The notes under the pieces were generated by a model that was not told the DNA's origin, made no database searches, and saw only the letters and a list, made by a program, of their open reading frames with translations. Below, one piece after another: positions 1 through 11,039 of a DNA stretch of 64,000 nucleotides (positions are counted from its first letter, which is position 1; the number at the start of each line of letters is the position of its first letter). The translations under genes were made by a program, and so were the position numbers. This DNA comes from Arenicola marina (Eukaryota; Annelida; Polychaeta; Arenicolidae). The stretch covers positions 17,201,971 through 17,265,970 of the forward strand of contig OZ025257.1 of NCBI GenBank assembly GCA_964019135.1, in the 5' to 3' direction.

Positions 1-71
1 ACGAATTGTTTCACAACGAACTATTGTCGCGGTGTTGTCAAGTTGCCCCATGAGTGTCGATTAACTGTCAA

Positions 72-2131
72 CTAAAGCCGTTCTCCTCTGAGGCGGCGCC
101 ACTGCGCCATACAACCCTCAACCCGCAGAACGAGGCCGGACGTGACGAGTACAGCTGCCAGTGTGTAGAAGACGCCGTAGATCTGTTGCATGGAGACGAC
201 GGGTGAGCCGAGTCGGGCGGTGGCGGCATCCCCTGGTTCCCGGCGGTGGTAGCGCCTATCCCACTCCTCAATCAATGCGTGCTGCCATGCGTCAGCAATG
301 CTAGCGGACGAAGGACAAAGGTTCTGATCGATGTAAAAAAGAAGCTTTAACGTTTCTAGGCCATATCGTGGAACTGAGAAGGATCACATTAAAAGTAGAT
401 AGGAGCCATGTCTCTGAAATAACCCCTTACTCTTTGCGAAAAAAAATAATATCATTCTTCATCCAGCATGGATAACCGGATAAGCGGATGCACTAGTAAC
501 CACATGGTTACCGCACAAAAAGTGGCCTGAAGACTAGCTTTGATCAGTTATTAGGTCGCAGTGCCACAGAAGTGCTTCATAAATTGTATGTAACGTTGGC
601 GCCTTAGATGTTGCGGAAACGGCGCGTGTACGTTAATAACTCAACTAAGAATAACCCTTTTCATGCAAAAACAGTAAATATAGCATATTATATATCGGTA
701 AAATGTAAAGCATAATTTATGTTTCTCTAATATTGGGCACGGTGAAATATTACATAAGAGTCGCGGGCTTTGAGGATTAAATAGGATTAAATTGCCCCAG
801 AAGGTTCCCGCGTTGCCTTCTGAGCGAGGTTTCTGGTATGAGAAAGCAGATTAATGTAGGAAGTGTTTATAACCATTATTCAACACTGTCTTGCACCTAG
901 GTGGCTGAAATGGGTTCGCGGTACTGCGAGTTCTTCTGTAGCCCTAACGATTGCTGGCTATAAATCTCTGAAGTGATCGGGAACATTTTCATCCGGGGAT
1001 CAGCCGCTATGTAGGGCTTGACCAAGCGTGATGACGTCACTAAGGCGAAAGACTCTTGTCAAACAAGGTGGTTATATTGAGAGCCATAATGGTGCCATCA
1101 ATGAAAAACCCGACGCACGTGGCGGACAAAGTTTTGTATTTAAATACATCATATTATACGTATCGCTAAAAAGTTCGTTTTACGTTATCATTCCGTCATA
1201 ATAGTGTCTATTTGTCATTGCTTTATTTGCAATACAATAGTAGCTCATAAGAATAGATGCCTTAATCACCAAAGAAACAGCTTTATTCACAATACAAAAG
1301 TGGATCATGTATGGGCACTGTGATTATTAGTAAAACCGAAACGAATCATGATATATTGGTATGCTACTTTACATTCGATTCAAGTTACATGTAGTGAAAT
1401 ACAGTGGCATGTACTTACTGCTATAATGTTTACAAAAGAGGCTTCTCCAAGAGTTTCAAATTTGTATAAGTTTAGTTTGAGCAGTTCATCCAGCGAGTTG
1501 AAGGGCAGTGTGATCTTGGGGACTGACACAAGTGCCACCATGTTACCGACGTAGGTGACACTCATCACTATGCAGTATAACCACCAGAAGAAGGCAGTCA
1601 CACGCCCAGAGCAGAGTTGTGGATACTGCTACGCTATAACACCAAATACTGAATATATCATATCACAACTTTTAACAAGGAGGTTTGTTTCTTTTGGTTG
1701 CTTGTTTGTATTCTGTGACCCTACAACATTAATCATAATGTTTTCAATATGACAAAGACAAAACTAACATTATTTTAATCAACTCACATTGCGCCATTAA
1801 CACTCCAAAGGCAAACCAAAGCGAATGAGTCCAGTAAGGCAAATCTTGATTCCCTTCTCGCTCGCTGCGATCTGGCATGTCATTGACCAGCCAATCACCA
1901 GCCTGCTTGACCAGGCACGTGACGAGCCCTTCCAAGCAGTAAGGACGTCAATATACAAAGCCAGACAGTGGTCGAGAAAGGCCTCAACAGGAAGTGTAGG
2001 CCATCGGGCTCCAGCGAATGAAGCCGGAACATTACGACACCGCCGTCAACATCCATTGGAATATCGGGAAAGTCAATGACCTCGTGGCGAAGTGGATTGT
2101 GGGACAATGGCGCCGCCGCAAGGTCCACTTC
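72..2131 (-). pseudogene. Ionotropic glutamate receptor-like remnant, unit 1
   Basis: Minus-strand exons encode the membrane half of an ionotropic glutamate receptor, a ligand-gated cation channel of the plasma membrane. Exon 1788-2131 (after a TTTCAG acceptor) starts EVDLAAAPLS, the end of ligand-binding lobe S1, then M1 (PFSTTVWLCILTSLL) and the pore-entry region (SLWFAFGVLMAQ). Exon 1419-1625 carries M3 (TAFFWWLYCIVMSVTYVGNM, a degenerate form of the family's SYTANLAAF motif). About 950-1110 holds S2, and exon 72-373 has the end of S2 plus M4 (VVSMQQIYGVFYTLAAVLV) and a TAG stop. Two lesions: an extra A near 1930 shifts the frame after M1 (TSLLLG), and S2 lacks about 10 bases present in unit 2, leading into TAG TGA. 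The N-terminal domain and most of S1 are absent. Family assignment is firm; the subfamily (kainate-like or IR-like) is not. Confidence 0.75.
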
Positions 2132-2195
2132 CTGAAATTATGATCAAATGTATAAAACCCTACCTCTACGAGTATTGCTATTGCTACACAACAAG

Positions 2196-2420
2196 GGTGT
2201 ATGCTTAGCCCGCTGCTGCAGGCCTTGTATCACATGGATGTAGCATAGGAAAGACAGGAGGAAGCGGCTTTTGTCACAAAAGCAATGATCGACAATATAA
2301 GCACAGTAAGTGCCGTCATTAACACGCAAAGGCTACAGTTGCATGCGTATTTTATACCTTCGGCAGTGACATGCGACGATTGGCTAAGCCCCGCGAACCA
2401 TCACCCACTATATAGACACT
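2196..2420 (-). promoter_or_regulatory. CCAAT/TATA leader module upstream of receptor remnant
   Basis: On the minus strand this holds CCAAT (2379-2383) followed about 25 bases later by TATAAAAT (about 2350-2356), then a leader containing the recurring CATGGATGTAGCATAGG sequence (read on the plus strand). The same module lies upstream of methyltransferase A1, B1 and C1 and their copies. Here it is followed, on the minus strand, by the first surviving receptor exon at 2131, so it could drive that remnant. Promoter function is inferred from motif order and conservation only. Confidence 0.45.
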
Positions 2421-2540
2421 GATGGATGAGGTAAAGAAAATCGGGCAACACACGTGGCGCCTGCCTCTGATTGCCAACAGCGTTGGGATTGGATTAGACG
2501 GCCGATGGGATCGATCTTCTGACAGAGGGCGTTTTAACAT

Positions 2541-3258
2541 TGTGTAGTTAATGCATCCCTGATGACTATAGAGATTCGAAATACGTCATGGCATAGAGGA
2601 GCCATGCAAGGGGAACACCATACTCGTTTGCGAAGAAATACATACGCTGTTTATTCCATATAATCATAGATATTGTCACTCAACTTGTAGCTCAGAAGCC
2701 GACTAATTGTAGCTGTACAGCGCCCCAGAAGCCAGCGACACCCATTCATCATTGTCACGTTATCAAGCGAATGATAAATGTACGCAACACAATATACAGT
2801 TTTCTTCAGTTCTACTTCAAATGTCATCTTGCATCTGCCATACTTAAACAGCTAAGTAACATTAAAAACATTAGTTTTGCTATATGCTTACATGCAAGCA
2901 AATCACCCAAATTCGTCAACTTAAATGATAGCTAAATAGATACAAGTAGCAGAACAACTTCGATACGCTTGAGATAAAACAAAAGCATGACTCCTTACTT
3001 TAAGGAAGTTGAAGACACGTGTACAGTATCTTCAAGCACAACTGACACGCAGCCAACGAACGTCAAACTGTCAGATGAGATAGCAATTTACGCAGACACA
3101 GCAGAACTATCATACCTTCGATCTCGCAATCATGTCAAAACTTAGATAAAACGTTTCAAAACTGCCGCCTCATCAACACTAGTCAATGGAAAACAATCGG
3201 ATCTTTCCCCACTTTCATTATGTAGGTCGCACTCCTGTAATTTAACTGCGCTCTTAAA
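2541..3258. other. No gene seen; repeated inter-gene sequence
   Basis: AT-rich sequence without a supportable exon. It recurs in unit 3 (about 59370-60060), and its right part (about 2935-3258) recurs diverged in unit 2 at about 45570-46150. Confidence 0.6.
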
Positions 3259-3850
3259 TTATGTCTGACACTCATCACAAAACTGCAAAAGAAAGGTGTT
3301 AAGACAGATATTAATATTATTAATTAATAGAGGAATATCTTTCCAAACAGCATTCAGTAAGGTACTTATAATCTCTGAAAGCAAGATTATCCTCATGGGC
3401 TGATGAACATCGTTTGCGACAAAAGGAGCAGGCAGGTTACCGAAAGGGGTAATGTACAATCGATCATATTTTGAAACTGGAGTATGTAATACAGAAATAT
3501 ATTTCGAGACCAAAAGGAAAGCTCTTGCGTACCGTATATCCATTTTTTCAGAATGCCGCATTCCGCACTATGGTATAACTTTATTGGTGAAAGTATTCAT
3601 TGAAATGTAATCAATACTCTACGATCATTTTATTCGAAATTTAAGTCGGCAAAAAAAACACACCATGGATTGCTTGCTATTTCAACTCCAGCATTGGTAC
3701 ACTACAAATTGTGTATGACCGCTGTTGTTCGCCTTCTATAGGAGCGAATACATTGGCATGCTCTCCGAGGGGCACTGTCCAGGCATGTTTTCAGGGCGAG
3801 TTCGGCCCTAACTGCGACATGCCGGCATACTGACAGGAAGAGCTTTGTCC
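3259..3850 (+). pseudogene. Non-LTR reverse transcriptase relic, first copy, unit 1
   Basis: Plus-strand translation in shifting frames gives pieces of a reverse transcriptase: a RGISF..AFSKVL-type start (compare family YRGISL...K), AGRLPKG and then FETGVCNTEIYFETK, and further on a LLFA-like piece before GANTLACS. Better preserved copies in units 2 and 3 read QAGYRKGYCTIDHIFKL, typical of the QxGFRxGxSTxDHI motif of non-LTR retrotransposons. Stops and frameshifts break it throughout. Clade unknown. Confidence 0.6.
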
Positions 3851-4086
3851 CGACTTTGGCACAAGTTGCCACACTGTATTTCAGTGATTTAGCTAACTTA
3901 GAGAAGTCGCCATAATATCCTGGTCTTCACTCATTGCAAAAAATTATTAAAACCGCTTACAAAGTATATATTGGCCGAATACGTGACTTGTTTTTTAGCG
4001 TGCTTAAATGAAAACTGTGAAAGTTATAGCGATCTTCCCGATTTTTCGTCCTATCTTTCAATGGTTAGTCGAATTTGTCAAAATGA

Positions 4087-4104
4087 GACCTTGACCTTTG
4101 ACCT
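4087..4104 (-). promoter_or_regulatory. Nuclear-receptor-like direct repeat in a dispersed repeat
   Basis: On the minus strand this reads AGGTCAAAGGTCAAGGTC, that is AGGTCA half-sites including a one-base-spaced DR1 arrangement. The same sequence is at 60763-60780. Because it belongs to a dispersed repeat that runs into the CAGACA microsatellite, regulatory use is uncertain. Confidence 0.3.
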
Positions 4105-4215
4105 ACATGGCCCATCTACGAACTTAGCCTGACGATGGTCATTCCGCATCTTTTAGTGAATTTGGAAGTCAATATCTTAAGGCTTTCGAAAGATAATGCG
4201 TTGCGTTACAGAAAG

Positions 4216-4290
4216 ACATACAGACAGACACTCAGACACAGACACACAGACGCAGACACAGACACAGACACAGACAGACAGACATACACA
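4216..4290 (+). repeat. CAGACA-type microsatellite, unit 1
   Basis: Runs of CAGACA and CAGACG hexamers. The unit 3 copy (60894-61005) is longer, so the array has changed length since duplication. It follows a block shared word for word with unit 3 that begins with the AGGTCA repeat. Confidence 0.9.
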
Positions 4291-4574
4291 CCGAAAACAC
4301 CGACACAAGACGAAAATCTCGTTTCAACGTTTCAAAAATGCCGCTTTAGCAACACTAGTCAACAGAAAGCAAGAGGCTCTCTCCCCACTTACATTATGTA
4401 GGTCCCGCTCTTGTAATTTAACTGCGACCTTAAATTATAACGTTTGTAACTGAGCCTACACTCCACACCACACATCATACTCAGCCTATATCGAAGGGAT
4501 TCTCTATCTGTTGTCTAATTAACGCAATACTTAATGCCTCTTTTTAATATCATGCTTAGAACCGGAAATTAACC

Positions 4575-5165
4575 AGGGGAATGGTGTCAGACAATCATCA
4601 TAGAATTACGCAAGAAATGTGTTAATACAGATATGAATGACAATAGAGGAATAGCCTTAGCATCGGCATTCAGGCACTTACAAGCTCGTAAAGACAAGGT
4701 TATTCGCATGGGGCTGATAACAAAAAGAGCAGTCAGGTTACCGAAAGGGGCATTGAACAACCTATCAAATTTTCTTTCTCGAGTATAAATTACAGAAATA
4801 TATTTTGACACCGAAAGGTCTCCGTTACATACTGTATATCGATTTTCAGCTTACTGGCATGCCACATTCCTCACTATGGTAAAACCTTATTGGTAAAGGT
4901 ATTCGTGGAAATGTAATAAATATTGTACCACCATTTTATACGATAGTTGTCAGCAATAAAAAAAACATGTATTGACAATTTCAACTGCAGTATTGCTACG
5001 CGACAAGGGGGTGTGCTTAGTCCGTTGTTGTTCGCCTTGCATCGCATGGATGTAACACAGGGCAAGGCAGGGCACCTTTCATGTGCAGCGCTTCATTCTA
5101 ACTTGATACTAACTTTGGCATTCGATGACATATATGGCCCGTATTTCGGAACATTAGGGAAATGA
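4575..5165 (+). pseudogene. Non-LTR reverse transcriptase relic, second copy, unit 1
   Basis: A second, tandem relic related to 3259-3850. The clearest part is at 4995-5060, which reads ATRQGGVLSPLLFALHRMDV, matching the conserved RQGxxLSPxLF box of reverse transcriptases. It is followed by LTLAFDDI, probably a decayed YADD active-site box. Many stops and frame changes. The segment also shares the CATGGATGTA(A/G)C leader motif found upstream of the methyltransferase genes, so the region is a mosaic. Confidence 0.65.
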
Positions 5166-6005
5166 TTAGTTTGACATCACACAAAGACGTTAACACGTTT
5201 ATTTCCATTTAATTTTATTACCTTTTCACATATTTATGTATACCAAGTAATTGATAATACCTGAATAAATATAAATAGACCATACTTTCGAAATCCTATA
5301 TTGATGCGTTATTGCTAGATCACAAAGCCGTAATGCACAAGAAGAGAGAACCGGTGGCGTTACTTGATCATATTATGTTAGGATCAACTCTAGAAACGAA
5401 AATCAAATAAAATCATTTGCATCCCCCTCAACATTATATAATAATGTGCAACACCCAATATTAGTCCGGTATTGCATAATTTGTCCTTTAATGGTACATG
5501 TATCTATCCGCCAAGCTGCGTGCTCTGTTAATATCTACTGACAGACGTGATATACCCCTGTTTACACCTGACCGCACCAGTAGACGCTTAGCAATTAAAA
5601 TACTCCTAATTGGCGTAATGACATGTAATCTGTTATTTTGGGTACACACCGAAAATACAATTGCGTTCCAATAAGTATGATGTTGCATCACACCACGGTG
5701 TAGCCGCAGTTCACATGACACGGTCACACATACACGTAAACATGACATATCAACTTCGATGGTAATAGGCATATTTTATCGACTAGAACATAATTAAGTT
5801 ATAGTTTCATGCATTCCTCTGCATGAAGCTACAAGTTGATATCAGTCTTGTTAGGCTACAATTTAGGCTACAAAGAGTTGTGTCTATATTATGTTAGGGA
5901 CATTTTCATCTTATAGCATATTACTTAATGCCGCAAGTTGGACACACACCGACATATGTAACAACATCCGGGGTTGCAAACGAATCACGTGGACCGGTAG
6001 TTTCT
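5166..6005. other. No gene seen; shared inter-gene sequence
   Basis: No supportable exon. Matched in unit 2 (about 38850-39320 and 41256-41700) and unit 3 (about 61790-62803), and, more diverged, within the same unit at about 8740-9110. Around 5650 lies the empty counterpart of the LTR-element insertion site of unit 2. Confidence 0.6.
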
Positions 6006-6944
6006 TTAAGTGATAAAATAAGGATTTAACCTCCCCACTGAAAACCCTTGTGTCTCTTCCGGTCGATAGTTGCACTGAAATATCTCGATGACCTGTCCTG
6101 CCCTCTTGGCTGACTCCCAGACGTCGCCCAACTCCTTCATCCACTTGTCTTTGTCTGGATAGTTGTCCAGCAGGATGATGTTGTCCATGCTGGCCATCTG
6201 CCGGAAGTTATTGTAGTCCGCGAGACACACGGGGTTTCTGTGGCCCCCGTCGATGGATATGACGTCACACTTGACTGCGGGGTTTGCCTGGCGGAACGCC
6301 GGAATCGATGTCGTAGAATCGCCCCATGTGACCGTCAATCTCCCTGGAAACCGTTGCTGTAGGTACTCAGCCATCGGGTGTGCGTAGTCATGTTTACCGA
6401 TGTCAAAGGAGTATACAGTGGTGTTGGGGTTAGCCTGTAGCCACATAAAACTACTGTGACCACCGTTAAACCCGGTCTCACACACTGTCCTGACTAACGG
6501 CGCGCGGACTATGTGGTAATAAGCGATATATTCCTCAATGAAGTTTGCACTGGTGCCCTCCTTTATGCCACCCACCGCCTTTAACCTTTCCTTAAACAGA
6601 TCGTACTCCTGTTGGAATGATTCCGGAAAGGGGTTATTCTTGTCCACGTTCTTGAATAAATCCTGACAATGCGTCAATCCGTTCGGTACGAAAGAGAAGA
6701 TATCATCCCAGTTCCATGTGTGTCTGAGCGGGCTGACTAGACACTCGGGCCGGCTGGGTGGCAAGCCTAGGACGTTGGAAGCCAATGCCGCCGTGTTCGG
6801 CAAGTGACCAAAGAGACCGGCGCTATAGAGATAGAGGAAGCCGAGGAGAACGAGGACTGGGGAAAGCCACAGACAGGCCCTCTTGGAGAGACGCCATTTG
6901 AAACTGTGAGGGCCACGTCGGCCTAATCTTGGCTCTTGCATCAT
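6006..6944 (-). CDS. Type II membrane class I methyltransferase-like protein, copy A1
   Basis: An intact single-exon frame of 312 aa. I chose the ATG at 6944 (MMQEP) because all copies keep this start; an in-frame ATG 96 bases upstream lies in the conserved leader. Residues 1-22 are basic and cytosolic; about 23-44 form one membrane anchor (CLWLSPVLVLLGFLYLYSAG). The domain is a Rossmann class I SAM-binding fold like the Methyltransf_24 group: motif I ETGFNGGHS (156-164), acidic post-I D181 in YSFDIG, DVISIDGGH (227-235) and LLDNYP (259-263). N174 sits in an NTT glycosylation sequon, fitting a lumenal domain. The layout suggests a Golgi or secretory-pathway enzyme; the substrate cannot be told from sequence. 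It is the only intact A copy in the window, with a CCAAT/TATA-like module about 170 bases upstream. Confidence 0.85.
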   Translation of the reverse strand: MMQEPRLGRRGPHSFKWRLSKRACLWLSPVLVLLGFLYLYSAGLFGHLPNTAALASNVLGLPPSRPECLVSPLRHTWNWDDIFSFVPNGLTHCQDLFKNVDKNNPFPESFQQEYDLFKERLKAVGGIKEGTSANFIEEYIAYYHIVRAPLVRTVCETGFNGGHSSFMWLQANPNTTVYSFDIGKHDYAHPMAEYLQQRFPGRLTVTWGDSTTSIPAFRQANPAVKCDVISIDGGHRNPVCLADYNNFRQMASMDNIILLDNYPDKDKWMKELGDVWESAKRAGQVIEIFQCNYRPEETQGFSVGRLNPYFIT

Positions 6945-7089
6945 GTTGAATAACTCACGTGGTTCTTGGTCAAATTCGTGAATCCTTATAACATGGATGT
7001 AGCATAGGATAGAGGGCAGGGGCTTGTATAACAAAAACAACGATCGACACCATAAGCACAGTCAGTGCCGTCATTAACACGTAAATCCC

Positions 7090-7180
7090 ACACACAGGGC
7101 AATTACGACTGCATGCGTATGTTATACCTTTGGCTGGAACATGCGATGATTGGCTAACCAGCCGCGAACCATCACCCACT
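7090..7180 (-). promoter_or_regulatory. Putative promoter of methyltransferase A1
   Basis: Minus-strand CCAAT at 7149-7153, then a TATAAC box at 7121-7126, then the leader to the ATG at 6944. The same order is kept in the modules at 2196 and 59030, which have a better TATAAAAT. Inferred from motif order and conservation between copies. Confidence 0.5.
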
Positions 7181-7359
7181 ACATAGACACTGATGGAGGA
7201 GGTACAACGATCGGGCAACACGCGTTGCGCCGCAGACATATTACAATGCCAACAATACTGAAATACCACATTGAGCCACTCTGCCATCGTAAAAACAAAT
7301 ACCATGTAGCAAGTATGCTGTATGATAAGTTAATTGAGTGGCGCTGGAGTCGATAAACT

Positions 7360-7790
7360 CCTTAAAGCTTAAAGCTGCCAAGTATTGTCTCAAACTGTAT
7401 TCATTGGATTTCAAATGCTCGTGATTGATTTGTTTTTACGTAATTATGTGTCTCTTTCAACCTAATTTCTTGGTGAAAGACCCCTCATATGCGTATTGAA
7501 TATTATTTCTCAAGAAAGAAAAGGGAATATCGGTCTTTCAAACTCGGGTTCGGGCTTAGAAGTCAAATCATTTTCTTTCCTTTGCAAATGTTGTTACTTT
7601 TGCTATACTATTGCCACAGTAATAATCGTTCCAAATATTGACAGCAGCGTTTGATCACTAACACTGCTCAACTGCTGAACGCTTATATTTTGACGCTCTT
7701 ACGAATCATAACGGCCCGCTGTTCGGTATGGATGCATTATGAGATATAACGAAAAGTGCATTTTTGTTATCGCTTCAGTAGCTAGATGTG
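7360..7790. other. No gene seen; unit sequence
   Basis: AT-rich and non-coding. In unit 2 the matching sequence is split: 42300-42454 and about 43830-44140, with L1-like material between. Confidence 0.55.
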
Positions 7791-7799
7791 ATGGTATTC

Positions 7800-8000
7800 T
7801 TAAACCCTAATGCGACATCTATATGCTGGCACATTGGTAACCAAATAACAAAAACCTGCTCGTGACAAGGGCATATGGTCAGCCGGCTGTTGTTCGCCAC
7901 GTGCATCAGGGAAAACATTGATATGCTCTCCGATGCGTACAGTCCATGAATTTTGGCAGGATGACCTCTGTTCTAACTGCGACATGACGTCATTCTTAGC
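7800..8000 (+). pseudogene. Short reverse-transcriptase-like relic
   Basis: Reads SRLLFATCIRENIDMLSD, a decayed match to the LSPLLFALYISEYIGMLSE segment seen in the other relics. Unit 2 has two matches, about 44150-44310 and 46905-47040, so this piece was duplicated again there. Confidence 0.4.
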
Positions 8001-9437
8001 CAGAGTCAGAATACATTTATTTGACCAAGAAAAACATATGTGGCAACAAGGTTACATTTCTTGACGGGCTTAAATAAAATAATAACTTGATCGGGAGACT
8101 CGCATTAAGGCATGGAAGGCCGCTATCGTGTCAGCCACCATGGTTCAAGAAAAATATAATTGAACTAAGAGTTCAACAAACAGTGAAAAAAACCTAAAAA
8201 TAAACTACTGTTATATGGAAATAATGCAAACAGGTGAACATAAGAAACCTTGTAATATGCTCAATACAAATAATTCCTAATAATAATAATCATTTAATCA
8301 CCTGTAATTGATCTCATTGGTGTTATTTTAACGGAAACTTGTTTACGATACACGTTGGCAAATCTAGCAGCTGACATGTGAACCTTCACAGTTGTACAAT
8401 CCTACCAGATAATTCTTGACATATAAAGTGACGCCCTTCAAACTATGCCTACAATCGTTTCTCTCACAATCAGATGCAGTGACTTCTGCCAGCAAGAGCT
8501 TTGTAATGACTGTAATCATACAGCATTTCGGTGCTTTTGCCATACTACCAGGAAGAGCTTCTGAAATCAACAACACTGCATTGCAGAGCTTGTCCTAGGC
8601 ATGCCGACATGCACAATTATGACCTAACTTCGACATGTCGGAATACCGTATGGCAGGACATGTTTCATTTGCAATGCTTCATTCTAGTTTTCGCAGACGT
8701 CGGCATACGTCACGCTTATCTCGGAACGTACAGATTTTTTTTCTTTTGAAGTCTATTTTATTACTCATCAAGTACATACTTATACAATACGATTGGTGCA
8801 TTACAAGTAGCTGAATAAATATACATGACCCGAATTGTTTAAATCCAATCTTGATGCTAAATCACAAAGCCATAATGCACAAGAAAAGTTGCTTCACTTG
8901 ATTACATATATCTTGGAATAAAATTTTAAATCATTCGCATCCCTCTAAACTGCTTATGATAATATAACACCCACGCTTGGTTCGACGTAATAATACATGA
9001 TTTGTCCTTTGAACGTGCATGTTATCGATCCGCCAAGATGCGTGCCTGGTGGTTGTTCATATTCTTCAACATACGTGATATATCCGTGTTTACATCTGGT
9101 CGGCCCAAAAAATCGCTTAACTCTTTAAATACATGTATTACATATAAACCTAAAAACTCTCTACAAGTATATTTGAACCGGAGAAAACCAAACATATATA
9201 TTTTAGTTTATCTCAATGCAAGTTTTTTACTACCCATATATACTAACGCATGAACAATATTTGAATAAATATCAGTCTTGTGGGGCTACACTATCTTCCA
9301 AAGAAAGGGAGTTGTAGACATTCTGTGAGGAACTTTTCAATCTACGTAGAATATTCCCTGAACTAGGAGTTGAGCCCACATGGATCTAAGTGACAACGTC
9401 CAGGCTTGGAACCGAGTCACGAAGACTGGTAGTTTCC
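8001..9437. other. No gene seen; half-unit repeat
   Basis: No supportable exon. About 8740-9110 is a diverged copy of about 5190-5560 from the same unit, showing that the A and B halves share an older duplication. About 8340-8600 matches unit 2 at about 47400-47700. Confidence 0.5.
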
Positions 9438-10385
9438 CTAAGTGATAGAATAAGGATTTAATCGCCCCACTGAAAACCCTTGATTGCTTTTTGGTTCATA
9501 GTTGCACTGGAATATCTCGATGATCTGCCCTGCCCTGCCCTCTTGGCTGACTCCCAGACGTCGCCCAACTTCTGCATCCACCCATATCTGTTATCCGGGT
9601 AGTTGTCCAGCAAGATGATGCCCACGCTGGCCATCTGCCGGGAGTTATTGAAGTCCGCGAGACACACGGAATTTGTGTGGCCCCCGTCGATGGATATGAC
9701 GTCACACTTGACTGCGGGGTTTGCCTGGGGGAACGATGGAAGCGTTGTCGTGGAATCGCCCCACGTGACCGTCAATCTCCCTGGAAATCGTTGCTGTAGG
9801 TACTCGGCGATCGAGTGTGCGTAGTCATGTTGACCGATGTCGAAGGAATACACAGTGGTGTTGGGATTCGCCTGGAGCCACATAGAACTACTGTAGCTAC
9901 CGTTAAACCCGGTCTCACACACTGTCCTGACTAACGGAGCGCGAACTATGTGCTAATAGGCGATAAACTCCTATGTACGTTGCATTTGCGCCCTCCTTTT
10001 TGCCACCCACCGATTTCAGCCTTTCATTAAACAGATCATACTCGCTTTGGAACGGTTCCGGAAAAGGCTAATGCTTGTCAACGTTGTTGAATAAATTCTG
10101 ACAATGCGTCAAGCCGTTCGGTACAAATAGAAGATATCATCCCAGTTCCATGTTTGCCTGAGCGGACTAACAAGACTCTCGGGTCGGCTGGGTGGCTGGA
10201 ATAGTACGATGGAATCCAAGGCCGCCGTATTCCGGGAGTAACCATTGTGAACCGTGCTCTACAGACACAGGATGGCGAGGAGGACGAGGGCTGGGAAGAC
10301 GAGCCACAGACTGACTCACAGTGTTGAGGATACGCCATTTCAAACTGTGGGTAACGGGTCTGCCCGAGCTTGGCTCCTGTATCAT
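9438..10385 (-). pseudogene. Methyltransferase-like pseudogene, copy B1
   Basis: Collinear with intact B2 at 47815-48759, from its start (MIQEPSSGRPVTH, ATG at 10383-10385) to the equivalent stop at 9438. Broken several ways: TAG at 9953-9955 replaces the second Tyr of AYYHIV; two bases are lost near 9968; an extra CCCTG near 9530 shifts the C-terminal frame; and the membrane anchor is lost to frameshift around 10270-10330. Motif I has become ETGFNGSYS instead of ETGFNGGHS. Not expected to make a working enzyme. Confidence 0.85.
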
Positions 10386-10429
10386 GTCGAATAACACACT
10401 TTAGTCTTGGCCAAATTCTTCAATCCTTA

Positions 10430-10560
10430 TAGCATGGATGTAACATAGGTAAGTAATCCAAATCAATTGCATTTGCATTGATTTGCCTCAGCTGCGATAT
10501 GCGATAATTGGCTAAGCCCCCACCTACCATATCCCCACCATAGACTCACATAGACCGTCA
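10430..10560 (-). promoter_or_regulatory. Leader/promoter module of B1
   Basis: The recurring leader (ATGGATGTAACATAGG on the plus strand) with a minus-strand CCAAT around 10505-10510. It is adjacent to the dead B1 gene, while the matching module for intact B2 has been moved 3.46 kb away (52250-52370). Confidence 0.4.
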
Positions 10561-10599
10561 GACAACACACATGGCAATTGAAATCGATAATTGAGCTGC

Positions 10600-10860
10600 G
10601 CCACAGTCGACTTAGCCGGCTGTGGTTCGCATTGTATATCAGCGAATATATTGGCATGCTCTCCGAGGCGCAATGTTCATGCATTTGTCAGGAGGATCTC
10701 TGACCTAACTGCGACATATCGGCATTCTGGAAGGACGGAAGGTATGCTACCAGAAGGAGATTTGTCCTGACTGTGACATGTGGTATACTGCCAGGACGCC
10801 CTCTGTTCTAACTGTGGCATGTCGGCATACTAATAGCAAGAGCTTAAAACTTTGGCACAG
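10600..10860 (+). repeat. Reverse-transcriptase tail relic with degenerate short repeats
   Basis: Starts with a piece related to the relics at about 3725-3850 and 60400-60520. It then repeats a roughly 40-base motif (GCCAGGACGCCCTCTGTTCT and variants ending in GACATG or GCATACT). The unit 2 counterpart is 52390-52680, where two copies are nearly identical. Confidence 0.45.
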
Positions 10861-11039
10861 CTTATTCCAGCTGAGGCATACGTCTCATGCAGAGACGTCA
10901 CTTATGGGGGACACGGGGAATAGGTAAACGGGAGCAGACTTTGGCACTAAGTATTGATCTAGTTGCCCACCAGTACAAAGTCCCATACCTGTAGCCAAGG
11001 GCTCGAATGCTCGAATGCTTTTCTATGAATTGTCAAAAT

